Assembly (NCBI GenBank): GCA_012845835.1
Contig: JABAKD010000002.1
Location: 18,103,629-18,167,628 of the forward strand
Source of the DNA: Undaria pinnatifida
Taxonomy: Eukaryota > Sar > Phaeophyceae > Laminariales > Alariaceae
DNA: 64,000 bases
Direction of reading: 5' to 3'
The notes beneath the pieces are model-generated. The model was not told where the DNA came from. It made no database searches and worked only from the letters and a program-made list of their open reading frames with translations. Numbering within the stretch: position 1 is the stretch's first letter; every line of letters starts with the position of its first letter. This document shows positions 19,699-30,761 of the stretch, piece by piece. The position numbers and the translations under genes were made by a program.

Positions 19699-20241
19699 GT
19701 GCGACCGAGCAGCTTGAATGCCCGATGGCAGGATAGGGAAGATGCGAGGAAACGGGTCCGTTCTGCTCCAAAACATCGTGGTCTACGGCGAGCCTTGAAG
19801 ACGACCTCTAAACAGCTGAAACACACGCGGGCGGAAGCTGTACGGAGGTTCTTCCAAGATTACGTTAGCCAACTCGAAGGGCGTCTCCGAGAAGGTGGTC
19901 GTTTTGGCTTCTACAAACACCTAAAGCGGATGGATGTGGAAAGAAAGAGGACGTTTAACTCGCAGTACATCAAGGACGAGGAAGGTCGATTGCTGCGGGA
20001 TAGTGCCCTCATCCGCGAGCGGTGGGTGAGGTGGTTCCACAAACTGCTTAACATCAAGCCGCCGACCCTTGACCCGAGCATTGTGGACGAGATTAAGCAG
20101 TGGCCCCCATGCAGACCAGTGGACGACGTCCCGTCAAGGTACGAAGTAGCGGGGGCGATCCGTGTGTTGGCAAACCAAAAGGCGGTAGGGCCCGGCGGTC
20201 TCCCGACCGAGCTCTTGAAGGTTTTGGCCGACGAAAGATAA
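19699..20241 (+). pseudogene. LINE linker and RT N-terminal region
   Basis: Reads LNARWQDREDARKRVRSAP, then MDVERKRTFNSQYIKDEEGR, WVRWFHKLLN and ANQKAVGPGGLPTELLKVL, i.e. the finger region leading into RT. It stops at TAA 20239-20241 after DER. The RT that follows is in the same frame, so one nonsense codon separates them. The same TAA is present in LINE copy 1. Upstream, the linker portion 19554-19736 is in another frame. Confidence 0.85.
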
Positions 20242-21489
20242 TTGAACACCCTCGGAACGTTCCGCGATATCATCGTCGCTCGGTGGAGGGGAGGTGGCGT
20301 GTCACAACAATGGAAATATACAACGATTAAGGTGCTTTACAGGAAGGAAGATCGGCCTGAGTGTGGCAATTATCGTGGCATCTCCCTCGTGGCTCACGCC
20401 GGCTAAGTACTCCTCAAAGTCATCACGGGTCGCCTGAGTGACTATTGCGAACGCGAGAACATTCTGCCGGAGAAACAGTGTGGGTTCAGACCCCAACGCT
20501 CGACGGTTGACATGATGTTCTTCGTACGACGACTGCAGGAACTGGCGCGGAAGAATGACACCCCCTTGTTCTTGTGCTTTATCGACCTTACCAAAGCATA
20601 TGACTCCGTCGACCGAACCCTTCTGTGGGATGTCCTTGCTCGTTTTGGCGTGCCACGGAGAATGCTCGCCGTCATCCGCGAATTCCACGACGGCATGCAA
20701 GCATGCGTGCGGTTGGATGATGGAGAGCGCTCGGATAAGTTCGACGTGGGGCAAGGTCTCAGGCAAGGATGCGTGCTCGCGCCACTGCTGTTGAACATAT
20801 TTTTCACGGCGGTACTGCGTGTGGCCGAGAAACGCTTCCTCGCTGATGCAGCCATCACGGACAACATGATGCAACTTCAACGAAAGAAAGAGAAAGGCGA
20901 GAAGAAGGGCACTTCACGCACAGGCAAAATCGACCGGCGGAGGGGGAAGGAGGGGGAGGAGGTGCAGAGATTGCGGGGTTTGCTGTACGCTAACGATGCG
21001 GGCATCGTATGGCGATCATCGGAAGGGCTGGAGAGGATGATGATGGTAATCGTGACTACATGCTCGGCGTTCGGGTTTACGATCTCCAAAGAGAAAACAG
21101 AGATCATGTGCCTGCAAACCAAAGGCGGGGGGAAGGTGTCGTTCACAATCAATGCAGCCGACCAGGAATACAAACAAACAATCGAGGTTCTGTACCCGGG
21201 CGGGGCTGTCACTGTAGACAGACACCTCACCATTGAAATACCTCCGCGTCTTCAGAGGGCCTGGGCGTGCTTCCAGCGGTACAAGATGGAAGTATATGAT
21301 CACCCGGGTATGCGCTTACGGTTGAAGGTGCGGTTGCTGAAAGCCGAGGTGGTCGAGACACTACTCTACGGTTGCATGACGTGCAGCCCGAACAAGCCTG
21401 ACTATGACAGGCTACGACGGGTTCACCACCCCATGCTCCTCCGATGTCTCGGGTGTCGGAAACGAAGGCGCCAGGATCACACCCGATGA
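20242..21489 (+). pseudogene. LINE reverse transcriptase
   Basis: One frame with a TAA at 20404-20406, then open from 20407. RT motif A is [12 protein letters not shown] (about 20578). Motif B is [12 protein letters not shown] (about 20750). The catalytic box reads [10 protein letters not shown] (about 20980-21010), with Asn where the first Asp of the usual A-D-D is expected. The thumb and the [13 protein letters not shown] region follow. The frame ends at 21487-21489 because a deletion of about 11 bp relative to copy 1 shifts it into TGA. The Asn change alone would be expected to abolish polymerisation. Confidence 0.9.
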
Positions 21490-21784
21490 GCTTGCCACGA
21501 CAGCTTTCGAGAGCATAGAGGCGATAGTGCATAAACGGATGATAAAGGTTGCGGGATTCGTAGCACGTATTGGGGAGGATCGTCTGCCACAGAGGGTGAT
21601 GTTTGGGGAGATTGTTGGGGGTAAGGGCTACTCAGGAGGGCAAGGGAAGGACTGGCTGGCTCATCTGAAGGAGAATATGTCGGTCTTTGGAATGAAATTC
21701 GAAGGGTGGCGAAAGGCTGCTCAGAAGGCGGGCAGATGGTTTCGACGAGTAGAGGATGAAGCCGAGTTGTTCGTGCGGAAATGA
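21490..21784 (+). pseudogene. LINE C-terminal domain, shifted frame
   Basis: Continues in another frame with TTAFESIEAIVHKRM, VAGFVARIGEDRLPQRVMFG and [18 protein letters not shown], ending TGA at 21782-21784. It is the same C-terminal domain as copies 1 and 3, but with a distinct last few residues. Confidence 0.85.
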
Positions 21785-22360
21785 CATGGGACGGCGATAC
21801 GCAAAGCTGCAGAGCGACGCGCAAAGGCCGCGGCAGCGTCATCCACCGTCGGCATTTCTAAGCGGCCGGGGGGAGGGGGGAGGGGGGGAGGGGGGAGGGG
21901 GGGGAAGGGGAAAGGGGTGAGGGGGGGCGTCCTGCCCAAGAGACTAAAGTCTGGGTCTGGCCATCATCGCCTTGAAATTTGTGCTTTCCAATAGTTGTCA
22001 CAAATTCGCGTAAGGCCGCCCTGTTTTCTTCGCCTTGTTGCGTTTTCTCCCTAGTGCCATTGATGCATTTGATACCCTCTATGAGCCTAACGCTGTCTTT
22101 ACTCAGTTCCTAGGGTCTGCTAGTATGGCGTTTTTTCTCTTTTCCTTTCCTGGCTTCCTCTTCTTGTCTCGTCTTTTCTTGCTTTTCTTGTCTTTTCTTG
22201 TCTTTTCTTGTCTTTCCTTTTCTTGTTCGCTTTTTTTTTTCTTCCTTTTCTTTCCTTTCCTGTCCATTCCTTTCTCTTCTTATCTTTTCTTCGTTGCTTG
22301 TTTCCAATTGACTTGCATCTGACGTGCGTATGCGTAGTGATAGGTACAACGTGTAATATG

Positions 22361-22992
22361 TATATCTCGTTATCGTTTTAGAGCCGTCCATGCCGTTGCT
22401 GCAATTCCCCCCCCCCCCTCCCCGCCCCCAACGCCCCCTCCTTCTCCACCATCCGCACCATCAACAAGACCTAGTACCACGCGTATAGCCAACCCCTACA
22501 TCTATACGACCTAAAGACCCCCCCCGCCACATCCCCCCCCCCTCCTCCACAAGAAGAATTTATAGTTTCCACGCACAAAGTGAGCTGCCCCACCTGTTCC
22601 TCCCCCCCTCCCCCCCTCTCCCCCTCCCGCCCCCCTTTTGATCAAAACCAGGCCCCCACGTCCTTAAAAACTCCGCCCTCCCCTCACCGGATATTCGACT
22701 TACAGGATTCACTTGATAAACTGATGCATTTCCTTCCAGCTATAGCTGTCAGATTTTGTACCCCTCAGAAACCGGTTGTATAGTTTCCGCGCACAGACTG
22801 CCTAACATCACCCTGTTGACCCTGATAGCTACACTGTATTTGCAAGGGGAGTCGCCGACTTATATCCTTAATGAAGACGCACAACCCGTACTACGTGCGA
22901 TCGGAGTATCACACAAGCTGCTTGCAAAGATGAGTTTCGACAAAATATTCGATCTCACAGCTGGAGTGCATTTTAATTTTAATAATATATCT
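22361..22992. mobile_element. C-rich element inserted in LINE 3' UTR
   Basis: Flanked by TATATCT at 22361-22367 and 22986-22992, a 7-bp direct repeat consistent with a target-site duplication. The LINE 3' UTR is continuous on either side when this is removed. It contains poly-C stretches (22408-22440, 22515-22550, 22600-22640) and non-C segments such as TTTTGATCAAAACCAGGCCC. Both are shared with 60281-61541. No coding capacity and no clear terminal repeats. Confidence 0.75.
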
Positions 22993-23280
22993 GGTACGTG
23001 GTATTTTTTCTTGGGTGGCAAGCGGTATAGCGGTTTTTCCAGGCGCGAGTAATGAAACGTATGCACCAGTATGGACCTGGCACATCGTAGGCTGACTCCC
23101 GATTTCACTTTTTATATGCTTCTGGCGGAGGTTGCGTCAGCTGTGGTATATGCGTGCACCACCTTTGGTTTGTTTGGGTTTTTCCCCTGGGGTATTCCTC
23201 AGCTCCAGAGTGGCTGGAGCCTGTCCTGTGACCATGGACTTGGTTATGCGAGTTAATGTGAGAACAACAGCAAAATCAAC

Positions 23281-23463
23281 AATTGCTATTAGCTCACAGC
23301 AGTAGCACCTGTTCGTGTTTAATCGCCTCTAAGCGAAACTACTGTTGCTCTTGCTGCAACTATACTACTATAGAATAGTATTCGCGTGTTTTTTCCGACA
23401 GTTTTGTTGGTGGGGGATTTGAAGTAGCGTTTGCATCTAGTTGTTTTCTTGTGAGCTCAAAAA
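23281..23463. other. spacer between LINE tail and Copia
   Basis: No feature seen. Confidence 0.4.
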
Positions 23464-23468
23464 AGTTG

Positions 23469-23735
23469 TGTTGATTGTTCTTATGAACACGGCAGTTAGG
23501 ATCCATTTTATATGATGAGGGAGTTCCATATATTGATAAGGGATTTATGTATATGATATAAGGAGACAGTCAGCGGGAGGAATGGGAGGTTTATTTCGCC
23601 GATTGCTTCCTTGCATGAATCGCCACGAGCTGTCACTCGACGGCTGGATAATATAAGAGTTCTGTGTCACCGTCTGAAGTCATCATCACGCCTTCCCACG
23701 CCAGCTACGCGTACACCTTTAGAGATCTATCAACA
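23469..23735 (+). repeat. Copia 5' LTR
   Basis: 267 bp, TG...CA ends. A TATA-like ATAATATAAG at 23648-23657 could drive transcription. It differs from the 3' LTR at three positions: CCATATAT/CCACATAT, AAGGAGAC/AAGGGGAC and GTCTGAAG/GTCTGGAG. In each case the 5' LTR has T or A where the 3' LTR has C or G. Confidence 0.97.
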
Positions 23736-23764
23736 CACTAGTGAGTTAGCCGGTTGATTTATAT

Positions 23765-23778
23765 TGGTAAGCGAAGCC
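23765..23778 (+). promoter_or_regulatory. possible primer-binding site (Copia)
   Basis: TGGTAAGCGAAGCC resembles the TGGTATCAGAGCC-type site of other Copia elements, but it lies about 30 bp after the LTR, farther than usual. Tentative. Confidence 0.3.
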
Positions 23779-23811
23779 AAGGCCAGCCTATAGAGGTGGA
23801 AAAAGCCAAAC

Positions 23812-23928
23812 ATGTCAGACCACGATGGTCAAAACATTGAGGCGAGCGTGTTAGCAGAGAGAGAGAGAGCAGAGAGAGAGAGCAGAAAGAGAGAGAGCAG
23901 AGAGAGAGATAAGAGAGATGAAACATGA
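23812..23928 (+). pseudogene. probable original Copia gag start, out of frame
   Basis: An ATG at 23812 opens a short frame (MSDHDGQNIEASVLAERER...) that runs through a GA microsatellite and stops at 23926-23928. The main gag frame lies two bases off. Loss of one GA unit within 23857-23910 would explain the shift and would remove a Glu/Arg coiled-coil start from gag. This is inferred from frame arithmetic, not seen in another copy. Confidence 0.5.
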
Positions 23929-24965
23929 GATCGAGGTCCTGCGACGGAAAATGGAGGAGCAGAAGCTGCGCGCCGAGAGGGACACGCTGCACGCAGAGGT
24001 CGCTAGGGGGGCCGGGGGGCGGAGGAGCGGAGAAACCACAGCGAGGGATTCTACATCGTCTCCTGCTGTGCCAACATCTGGGCTGACAGCCCAATCAGGC
24101 ACGTCGCAAATTTCTCTGTCTCGTCCGAATTGGTCTCATTTAAAACCCCCCAAGTTTGATAACATAGAGGCGCACTTTGGAATGTGGCGTAGCAAGTTCC
24201 AGGCGTTTTTGTCATCAATTGGTTGCCTGTACGTCCTCAAGGCAACCGATAATCCTGTGATGGTAGGTGACATCAATGTGTCTCAGGAAGAATTGGAGCG
24301 GAGACACACACCGAAAGAGATCATTGATGCGCGTGTGGTGTATGGATTGTTGATGGACTCAATGACTGGGTATGCCATAGCAGAATTCCGCATGCAGCAA
24401 GCCAAGTCGCCAAGTGGCGCATGGCAGGAGTTAGAAAACTATTACATGCCGAGAACCCTAGCAGCAACGCATAGGTTGAAGAGAGAATTTGAGGCCATAC
24501 ACACGGAGGAGGGAGAAAACCCCCTTGTGCTCCTCGGTAGAGTCGATAAGACGGCCGATGAATTGGCCATGCTTGGTTGTGGTAAAAGTGTAGAAGAGGT
24601 AAACAGACACATTGTCACTAGCCTTTCATCATTATACACAATCCAAAGCAAATCGATTCTCTCTCGCCCGTCCATCCCTCGTTCCGAAATTGACGAGATT
24701 ATTCGGGATGCATATGTGAACGATAAGTTGGAAAAGGAGATGGTGACAAATGCGTTGGGAGTAAAAGTGGGAGTAGATCCGCATGCCTTGTACGCCGGCG
24801 CTGTTCAGCCTGCTGGTGGATCAGGCACAGGTTCAGGTAGTCGAGGGAGGAACAAGAGAGGGGGAAGGTACAAGCAGCAGCAGCAGCAGCAGCTATTCCA
24901 GCACCAGCAGCAACAGCAGCAGCAGCAGCAGCAGCAGCGGCAGCAGCAGCAGCAGCAGCAGCAGC

Positions 24966-25008
<43 letters not shown>

Positions 25009-26419
25009 GCAGCAGCAGCAGCAGCGGCAACAGCAGCTATTGCAGCAGCAGCAGCAGCAGCAGCAGCAGCGGCAGCAGCAGCAGCAGCAGCAGCAGCACG
25101 GTTACCCAAAGCAAAATTGTTGGGACAACTCTGGTCCAAATCCATTTGGGACGGGGGGACAGGTTTCTGCAATGGGTTGGGTACCTACCGACCCACCGTC
25201 AGGGGTTATGCCGCAGATGCCCCTGCCGCCGGTGGGAAATCCTACGTGCTCGGGTCCCCCACCGAACCCAGTACCACGTGGTCAGAGGGGGGTATGTTTC
25301 AGATGCCATAAGTCAGGTCACTACGTAGCAGAGTGCCCGATTTCCCCAGCACACATGAACGTGGCGGTCCCTCTTACAGCACAACAATACCCCCAACCCA
25401 TGCACTATGGTAGTGACTGGGTACATGAGACACTCCCTGGTAGTGATGGGTACACCACATCGGTAACTCCCCCACCGCAGCCCTTTTCGAACACTTCCCA
25501 CGAGCAGAAGAACGACGGTAGTTGTGCGCCTACGTTCAACCCACATCTTCTCACCGCGCAGATTATACAAAAAGACAAGGATGGTCACAGCGGTATTTTA
25601 GGGGGAAATGGGAGAGAACAGTGGGTAGCTGATTCGGGGGCTACCTTTCATGTAACTGGTAACCCCGCCGGCATGGTAGGTTGTAAACCCCCCCCTCCTG
25701 GTAGGAGTACGCTGGTAGTAGGCGACATGAGGTCGCTGCAGGTGCTGTGTTTTGGGAAGTTACCACTGATAATGCACTGCAAGCAAGGAGATGTTCAGGT
25801 CAAACTCTTGGACGTAGCTTACGTACCAGGTGTACAATTCAACCTGTTCTCGCTCCATGCCGTCATGCCGAAATGCTCCGTCTCGCTCGATGCCGAAGGA
25901 GTTCATATGTTAGATGGAGTTCTGTCGTTCTTACGTAGGGACGCTGGGTCTTTTGTAGAGGCCACTAGAGTAGTAGAGACCCCAATTGCCACCGCCGTGT
26001 TGGCCCCGGGAAGAATGAGGAGGATTGACATTAACGACCTACATGTTTCCCTTGCACATTCCCACGCTGATACCCTCCGAGAATCGGCACGGCAGATGGG
26101 AATCAAAGTTTTTGGGGAGTTAGTTCCGTGTTCTGGGTGTTCCAAGGCGAAGGGGAGGAGGATGGCGGTACCATGGACGACGGAGTGCCGTTCCACCATG
26201 GATCTATCGGGGCAACAACCGAGGTCTGCCGGCGGTGCGGAGTACCTAATGATGATTGTCGATGACTACTCGCGGATGGGATGGCCGTATTTTTTGAAAC
26301 GGAAGTCTGACGTCCCGATGGCCTTCGCTGGTTTTCTGGCTGATATTAACGCCAGGGGTACCCCGTCCATCATCGAATGCATTCGATCAGACAACGGCAC
26401 GGAATTTACTAAGCCGTAG
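23918..26419 (+). pseudogene. Copia Gag-protease-integrase (N-terminal part of polyprotein)
   Basis: An 833-codon frame. A coiled coil at residues 1-30 is followed by a Gag domain (about 60-290; AWQELENYYMPRTLAATHRLK, VDKTADELAMLGCGKSVEEV). A Gln-rich tract encoded by CAG repeats spans about 318-394. The zinc knuckle CFRCHKSGHYVAEC (CX2CX4HX4C) is near 460-473. The protease motif is ADSGATFHVT near 571. The integrase zinc domain has His near 709-716 and CSGC near 738-741. The integrase core runs to SDNGTEF near 825. The frame ends at TAG 26417-26419 and the same frame continues beyond. The start at 23918 may be secondary, since an upstream ATG is out of frame. Confidence 0.93.
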
Positions 26420-27628
26420 TTCGTGGCGTTACTCAACAACCGTGGGATTCGCCGCGAGTACACGCCTGTCAACTCCCCGAAGCACGACGGTGTGGTTGAG
26501 CGTCGAATAGCCATGACGCTCGAGCTTGCTATGGCGTCCCGCTTGGAGGCTCCCCGTTTGTTTGGCGACGCGAAGATGCCGCCGACGCAGCCTCTATGAG
26601 CTGAGGCGTGTAAGTACGCCAGCGACGTAATCAACATGACGGCAAGGGTCAGGGACAAGCCGGACATGCACTCGCCATACCGGAAGTTCCACGGGAGACC
26701 GCCATTTGCGCGGCTCCTCCCGTTCCTGAAGCCGGGTTTTCACCACGTAAGGAGGACCCTAAAGTCGGAGCCTAAGGCGGAGGCTTGTTTCTACCTAAAT
26801 GGTGGGAACAACCACTCGGCAGATTGTTGCAAAATTCTGCTGATGTCTGGGCGTACGTCATACTCCCGCGACGTTACGTGGGAACACCCGAGGAAATCGT
26901 TGGTGGGGGTATTGCCTCCGGAGGAGAAGAGCTCACCCCCGCCACCGTCGCCGCCGCCGTCCCCGGGTACGCCGGAGCCTCTGGGAGATGCCAGAACTTG
27001 GTTCGAGCCAGCGCCACCGTCCTCGCTGTTGCCGCCGCAACCGCCGTCACCACCGCCGCTGCCGCCGCCGCCGCCACCGCCGCCGCCGTCACCGTCGCCG
27101 TTATCGTCACCGCCGCTGCCACCGCCACTGTCACCGCCGCCGCCGTCGCCGCTGCCGCCGCCGCCGCCGCCGTCGTCACCGCCGTTACCACCGCAACAGC
27201 CACTGCAGCCACAGCTTTCAAGGCGTGCTGCTCGGGAGCGGGGTAGTTACAACCCGGACCCGGAGGATGACGGTGTGCAGCGGGGCAGGACCAGGGGGGA
27301 GACAGTGCGACACCGAAAGGCTGAGGCGGGCTCGGATGGTGATGATGTGCAGCTAGGCAGAACTAGGGGCGAGACTGCGCGGAACAGAGAGGCTGCGGGG
27401 CATGGGCTGCTGTCGTTAGTGGCAGCGAGAGAAGGCATAGGTCACGTGCTTTTTCACCAAGCCCCGCCGCATGATAGTCCCCCTCTTCCCACACGCCCGG
27501 TGAGCGAGCTTTCAACGCCAAACTCGTATACTGAAGCATGTGCGGATGAGTATTCGGCTGTTTGGAGGCAGGCGATGAAAAAGGAGTACCGCGGACTGGC
27601 GAGCGCGGGAACGTTTGGGGAGATGTAG
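26420..27628 (+). pseudogene. Copia integrase C-terminal part and Pro-rich linker
   Basis: Same frame as the preceding one. FVALLNNRGIRREYTPVNSP and DGVVERRIAM contain the third acidic residue region of integrase. A TGA at 26597-26599 interrupts; the expected residue there is likely Trp. From 26636 it reads through SDVINM and FHGRPPFARLLPF into a linker with a long CCG/CCA-encoded proline tract (26935-27200). The frame ends at TAG 27626-27628 just before the RT domain. Confidence 0.88.
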
Positions 27629-29041
27629 CAACCAGACGGACTGAACGTTATCTCGGCGAAATGGGTGTTTGCCTGGAAGTCCAACGAGCATGGCTACGTG
27701 GTTCGAGCGAAGGCGAGACTGGTGGCGCGAGGTTTTAAGCAGCGTGAAGGTATTGATTTCTTTGAGACTTTTGCTCCGACACCTGCTGCGTCTTGTTTTC
27801 GTTTGTTGGGTGCTATTGCGTGTGAGTTGGGTTTGGATTTGTGTCATTTTGATGCCGAGCAAGCATTCGTTAAGTCAAGTCTGGACGAGGATTTTTTTAT
27901 GCGACTACCCCCTGGTTGTGGTGAAATGTCCGGTAAGATAGTCAGGTTAAATCGCAGTCTCTACGGCTTGAAACAAGCGTCGAGGTCGTGGCATAGCCAT
28001 CTTATCACCCACATGAAGAGTCTTGGATTTGAGCAGAGCCTAGCTGATGCGTGTGTCTTGCGATTGGTCGAGTCGGTCTCTGTTTCCATAGTAACAGTAG
28101 TGCATGTGGATGATATTTTTGCAGTAGGGCTTAAGGCTAGATGCGACCAGTTTTGTGAAGACCTTAACTGTCTTGTTCCGATCAACAATCTGGGCGAGTT
28201 GCGGTGGTATGCTGGTTGTCGTTTTTCGAGGAATTTGGATATTGGTACTTTGACGATTTCGCAACAAGCTTTCGCTGAAAACACCGCGGCGAGGTTTGAC
28301 GTTAGTTCTGGGAGGAATACCCCACTTTCGACTGGTCTGAAACTCGAGGAGTTCGACAAGAATGAACCTGTGGGTGATTGGCCTTTTCGCGAGTTGGTAG
28401 GATGTTTGATGTGGCTGGCGAATCAAACACGACCGGATATTGCAAACGCGGTGAGGGCGGTAGCAAGGTACGCGAACCAGCCTAGGGAAGTACACTGGAG
28501 GACAGCAATTGGTATTTTAGAGCATGTCTTTTCTACAAGTGATTTTGGTATTACGTTTCAGAAGGGGAGTGGGCTTGAGCTGGTAGCGTTTGCAGATGCT
28601 GACTACGCCAGCAAAGCCGCAGACAGGAGGTCAGTTTCAGGTGGAGCTATAATGTGTGCGGGCGCATGTGTTTGCTGGTTTTCGAGAACCCAGAAATGCG
28701 TCACACTTTCGACCACTGAGGCCGAGTATGTAGCACTGGCAAACACCATTAAGGAGACGATGTTCTTACGGTATGTGTGGAATTTTATTTTTCCGGGGTT
28801 TGGTACGTGCATTACGGTTTTCGAGGATAACGAGGGGGCGAAGAACCTAGCACAAAACCCAGTGTGCACGTCGAACTCGAAGCACATTGACGTACGACAC
28901 CATTTTTTGCGGGAGCTTATTTTTAAGGGGGAGTTTGTTATTACTCATGTCGAGTCAGATGATCAGCATGCAGACGTCTTGACAAAGCCGCTCGACTATA
29001 TGACTTTTTGCTATCACCGGGATTTTCTGATGAACATTTGA
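27629..29041 (+). pseudogene. Copia reverse transcriptase and RNase H
   Basis: Still in the same frame. RT motifs are AKWVFAWKSNEHG, LVARGFKQREGIDFFETFAP, LCHFDAEQAFVKSSL, LNRSLYGLKQASRSWH and the catalytic VVHVDDIFAV. RNase H follows with FADADYASKAADRRSVSGG, STTEAEYVAL, EDNEGAKNL and KHIDVRHHFLREL. All catalytic acids are visible, and the stop is at 29039-29041. This domain pair alone looks intact, but it cannot be made as part of the polyprotein because of the upstream stops. Confidence 0.95.
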
Positions 29042-29689
29042 TGTGTTTTTCGGGTTGAGGATAATTATATCTTGATTTCAGAGTACTGATTTTAATTGTC
29101 AGTTTGTCCAAGAGCTGTTTGGTTATTCAAAATTTGAGTTTTTGAGCACAGTGCAACATCCCGCCGCTACGTGTGCTACACATTTCGTCGTGCACGGAGG
29201 AGGGGGGATGCTTTTCGCCGTGCAGTGTGCAGAGTACGATTAAATCTAATTTCTGCGGTTGTTTGTATTTTCGTATAATAATGCGGAGTTTGTTTTTCCT
29301 GGTTCAGCTTGTAGGCCCCGTACTGAGTTATAGTATCTCGAGGAAATCGGGGATAATTAGAGAGTTTATTTGAGCCATACATCCGAAGAAAAAGGCCGTT
29401 TTCTGTGGCTAATTTCGAGGATGTTACTGTTTTTCCTAGTAATTATTTTCAAGAAAGTTTGATGTTTCCAGTGCAAGGCTGTTATTATTTTGCTTGAATC
29501 TCGGAGGATTTGAGAGCTTTGATTTTTTTTCAATGGACGAGTTAAGTTTTCATATTGCGTTTTTGGTTTTCGAATTTTGGTCTGAGGTTGATTTGCGTCG
29601 ATGACGATATTGCGATATATCAACTCTGAGATGTCGTGCCTTGTCATACTCAGAGCAGGGGGGATATCAGTATGCTTGCCGTGTATAAT
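29042..29689 (+). other. Copia 3' untranslated region
   Basis: About 650 bp without a convincing reading frame, between the RNase H stop and the polypurine tract. Confidence 0.8.
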
Positions 29690-29701
29690 AAGAAGGGGGG
29701 A
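29690..29701 (+). promoter_or_regulatory. Copia polypurine tract
   Basis: AAGAAGGGGGGA immediately before the 3' LTR. It primes plus-strand DNA synthesis in LTR elements. Confidence 0.9.
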
Positions 29702-29968
29702 TGTTGATTGTTCTTATGAACACGGCAGTTAGGATCCATTTTATATGATGAGGGAGTTCCACATATTGATAAGGGATTTATGTATATGATATAAGGGGAC
29801 AGTCAGCGGGAGGAATGGGAGGTTTATTTCGCCGATTGCTTCCTTGCATGAATCGCCACGAGCTGTCACTCGACGGCTGGATAATATAAGAGTTCTGTGT
29901 CACCGTCTGGAGTCATCATCACGCCTTCCCACGCCAGCTACGCGTACACCTTTAGAGATCTATCAACA
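29702..29968 (+). repeat. Copia 3' LTR
   Basis: 267 bp, three substitutions from the 5' LTR, followed by target duplication AGTTG at 29969-29973. Confidence 0.97.
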
Positions 29969-29973
29969 AGTTG

Positions 29974-30254
29974 GAAGTCGGTGGGCAATACTCGTAATAC
30001 AATTGCAATTAGTATAGTAGTATCATATGCTCGTAAGTATTTTCATTATATGACTGCAAGTATTATTGTAAATATGCAACTAACTCTTATAGTAAATAAT
30101 GCTCCAAGTAAGTTTCTTTTATAATTGTAATTGTTATAGTAGTTGCTGTGATCGGCATTGATATATCTTTTATTTGTTTTTGTTCTCGGTTGGAAGGATT
30201 TCGGGCTTGCCATACTTGTACTAGTGCTATAGGTATACCTGGTATTCAATATGC
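29974..30254. other. spacer between Copia and Gypsy
   Basis: AT-rich, no gene seen. Confidence 0.4.
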
Positions 30255-30259
30255 AGTAG

Positions 30260-30682
30260 TGTGGAAGACAGGGTCGTAGATACCTATCGTAAATCTCGTA
30301 CACGTATGCGCGAGAGGACACGTCACCGGTCAGGCAATACACGATCCCGGGTCGCGAACGGTGTCACCCGTCATAGACGGCGTTGACCCGTTCCCGGAAG
30401 GTCAGCCACCGAAGGATGATCCCGCCGCATGACGAGAGGGCATAAGCCCACCGTCACTCTAGCTTTAGCGTCTCCTTGCTACATCTAAGAAAGAAAGGTT
30501 TCAGCGTGCGTCCGCTGTGAAGACGATCGTCAAGGGACCGCAGCACCGCGACGCCCTCTCCGCTTCGATTTCAGCTCTGCGACGCCCTCTCCGCTTCGAC
30601 TTCCGCTCCACGACGAGCACCAGACCTCCGGGACCGCCCTCGCCACTTCGACACCGGGACCCCGTGAGAGGCCAGGTTCCAT
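30260..30682 (+). repeat. Gypsy 5' LTR
   Basis: 423 bp, 31 bp longer than the 3' LTR. A GCGACGCCCTCTCCGCTTCG unit occurs twice in tandem here (about 30546-30608) and once in the 3' LTR. Confidence 0.92.
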
Positions 30683-30684
30683 AG

Positions 30685-30700
30685 TGGTGACCACCGTCGG
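30685..30700 (+). promoter_or_regulatory. Gypsy primer-binding site
   Basis: TGGTGACCACCGTCGG begins two bases after the LTR and starts with TGG, the complement of a tRNA CCA end. The tRNA identity was not determined. Confidence 0.6.
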
Positions 30701-30761
30701 ATGAACAAAACCTGTATATAAAATTCTATATGAAGACACCGCCGTCGGAAAAAAAGAAAAA

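Larger units (their letters stand above)
19551..23280 (+). mobile_element. 5'-truncated LINE copy 2, interrupted in its 3' UTR
   Basis: It starts in the EN-RT linker, homologous to 2017 of copy 1. It carries RT and the C-terminal domain, a short G-rich tract (21869-21927) and the 3' UTR. The UTR is split by a C-rich insertion (22368-22985) and resumes to the tail near 23280. The RT region is the fullest in the window but is broken by in-frame stops at 20239 and 20404 and a frameshift near 21480. Confidence 0.9.
23469..29968 (+). mobile_element. complete Ty1/Copia LTR retrotransposon (6.5 kb), coding region disrupted
   Basis: LTRs at both ends (267 bp each, 3 substitutions, about 99% identical) begin TGTTGAT and end ATCAACA. 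The AGTTG target duplication is at 23464-23468 and 29969-29973. A polypurine tract precedes the 3' LTR. Domain order is gag with zinc knuckle, protease, integrase, RT, RNase H, which is the Copia order. The gag-pol frame is one frame with three stops. The insertion looks recent from its LTRs, yet it is not autonomous. Confidence 0.96.

Noticed and set aside
24699-25172. Poly-Ala and poly-Ser frames over the Copia gag
   Set aside because: Shadow frames of the CAG repeat that encodes poly-Gln in the true frame.
26785-27356. Ala/Val- and Arg/His-rich frames
   Set aside because: Shadow frames of the CCG/CCA tract in the Copia linker.
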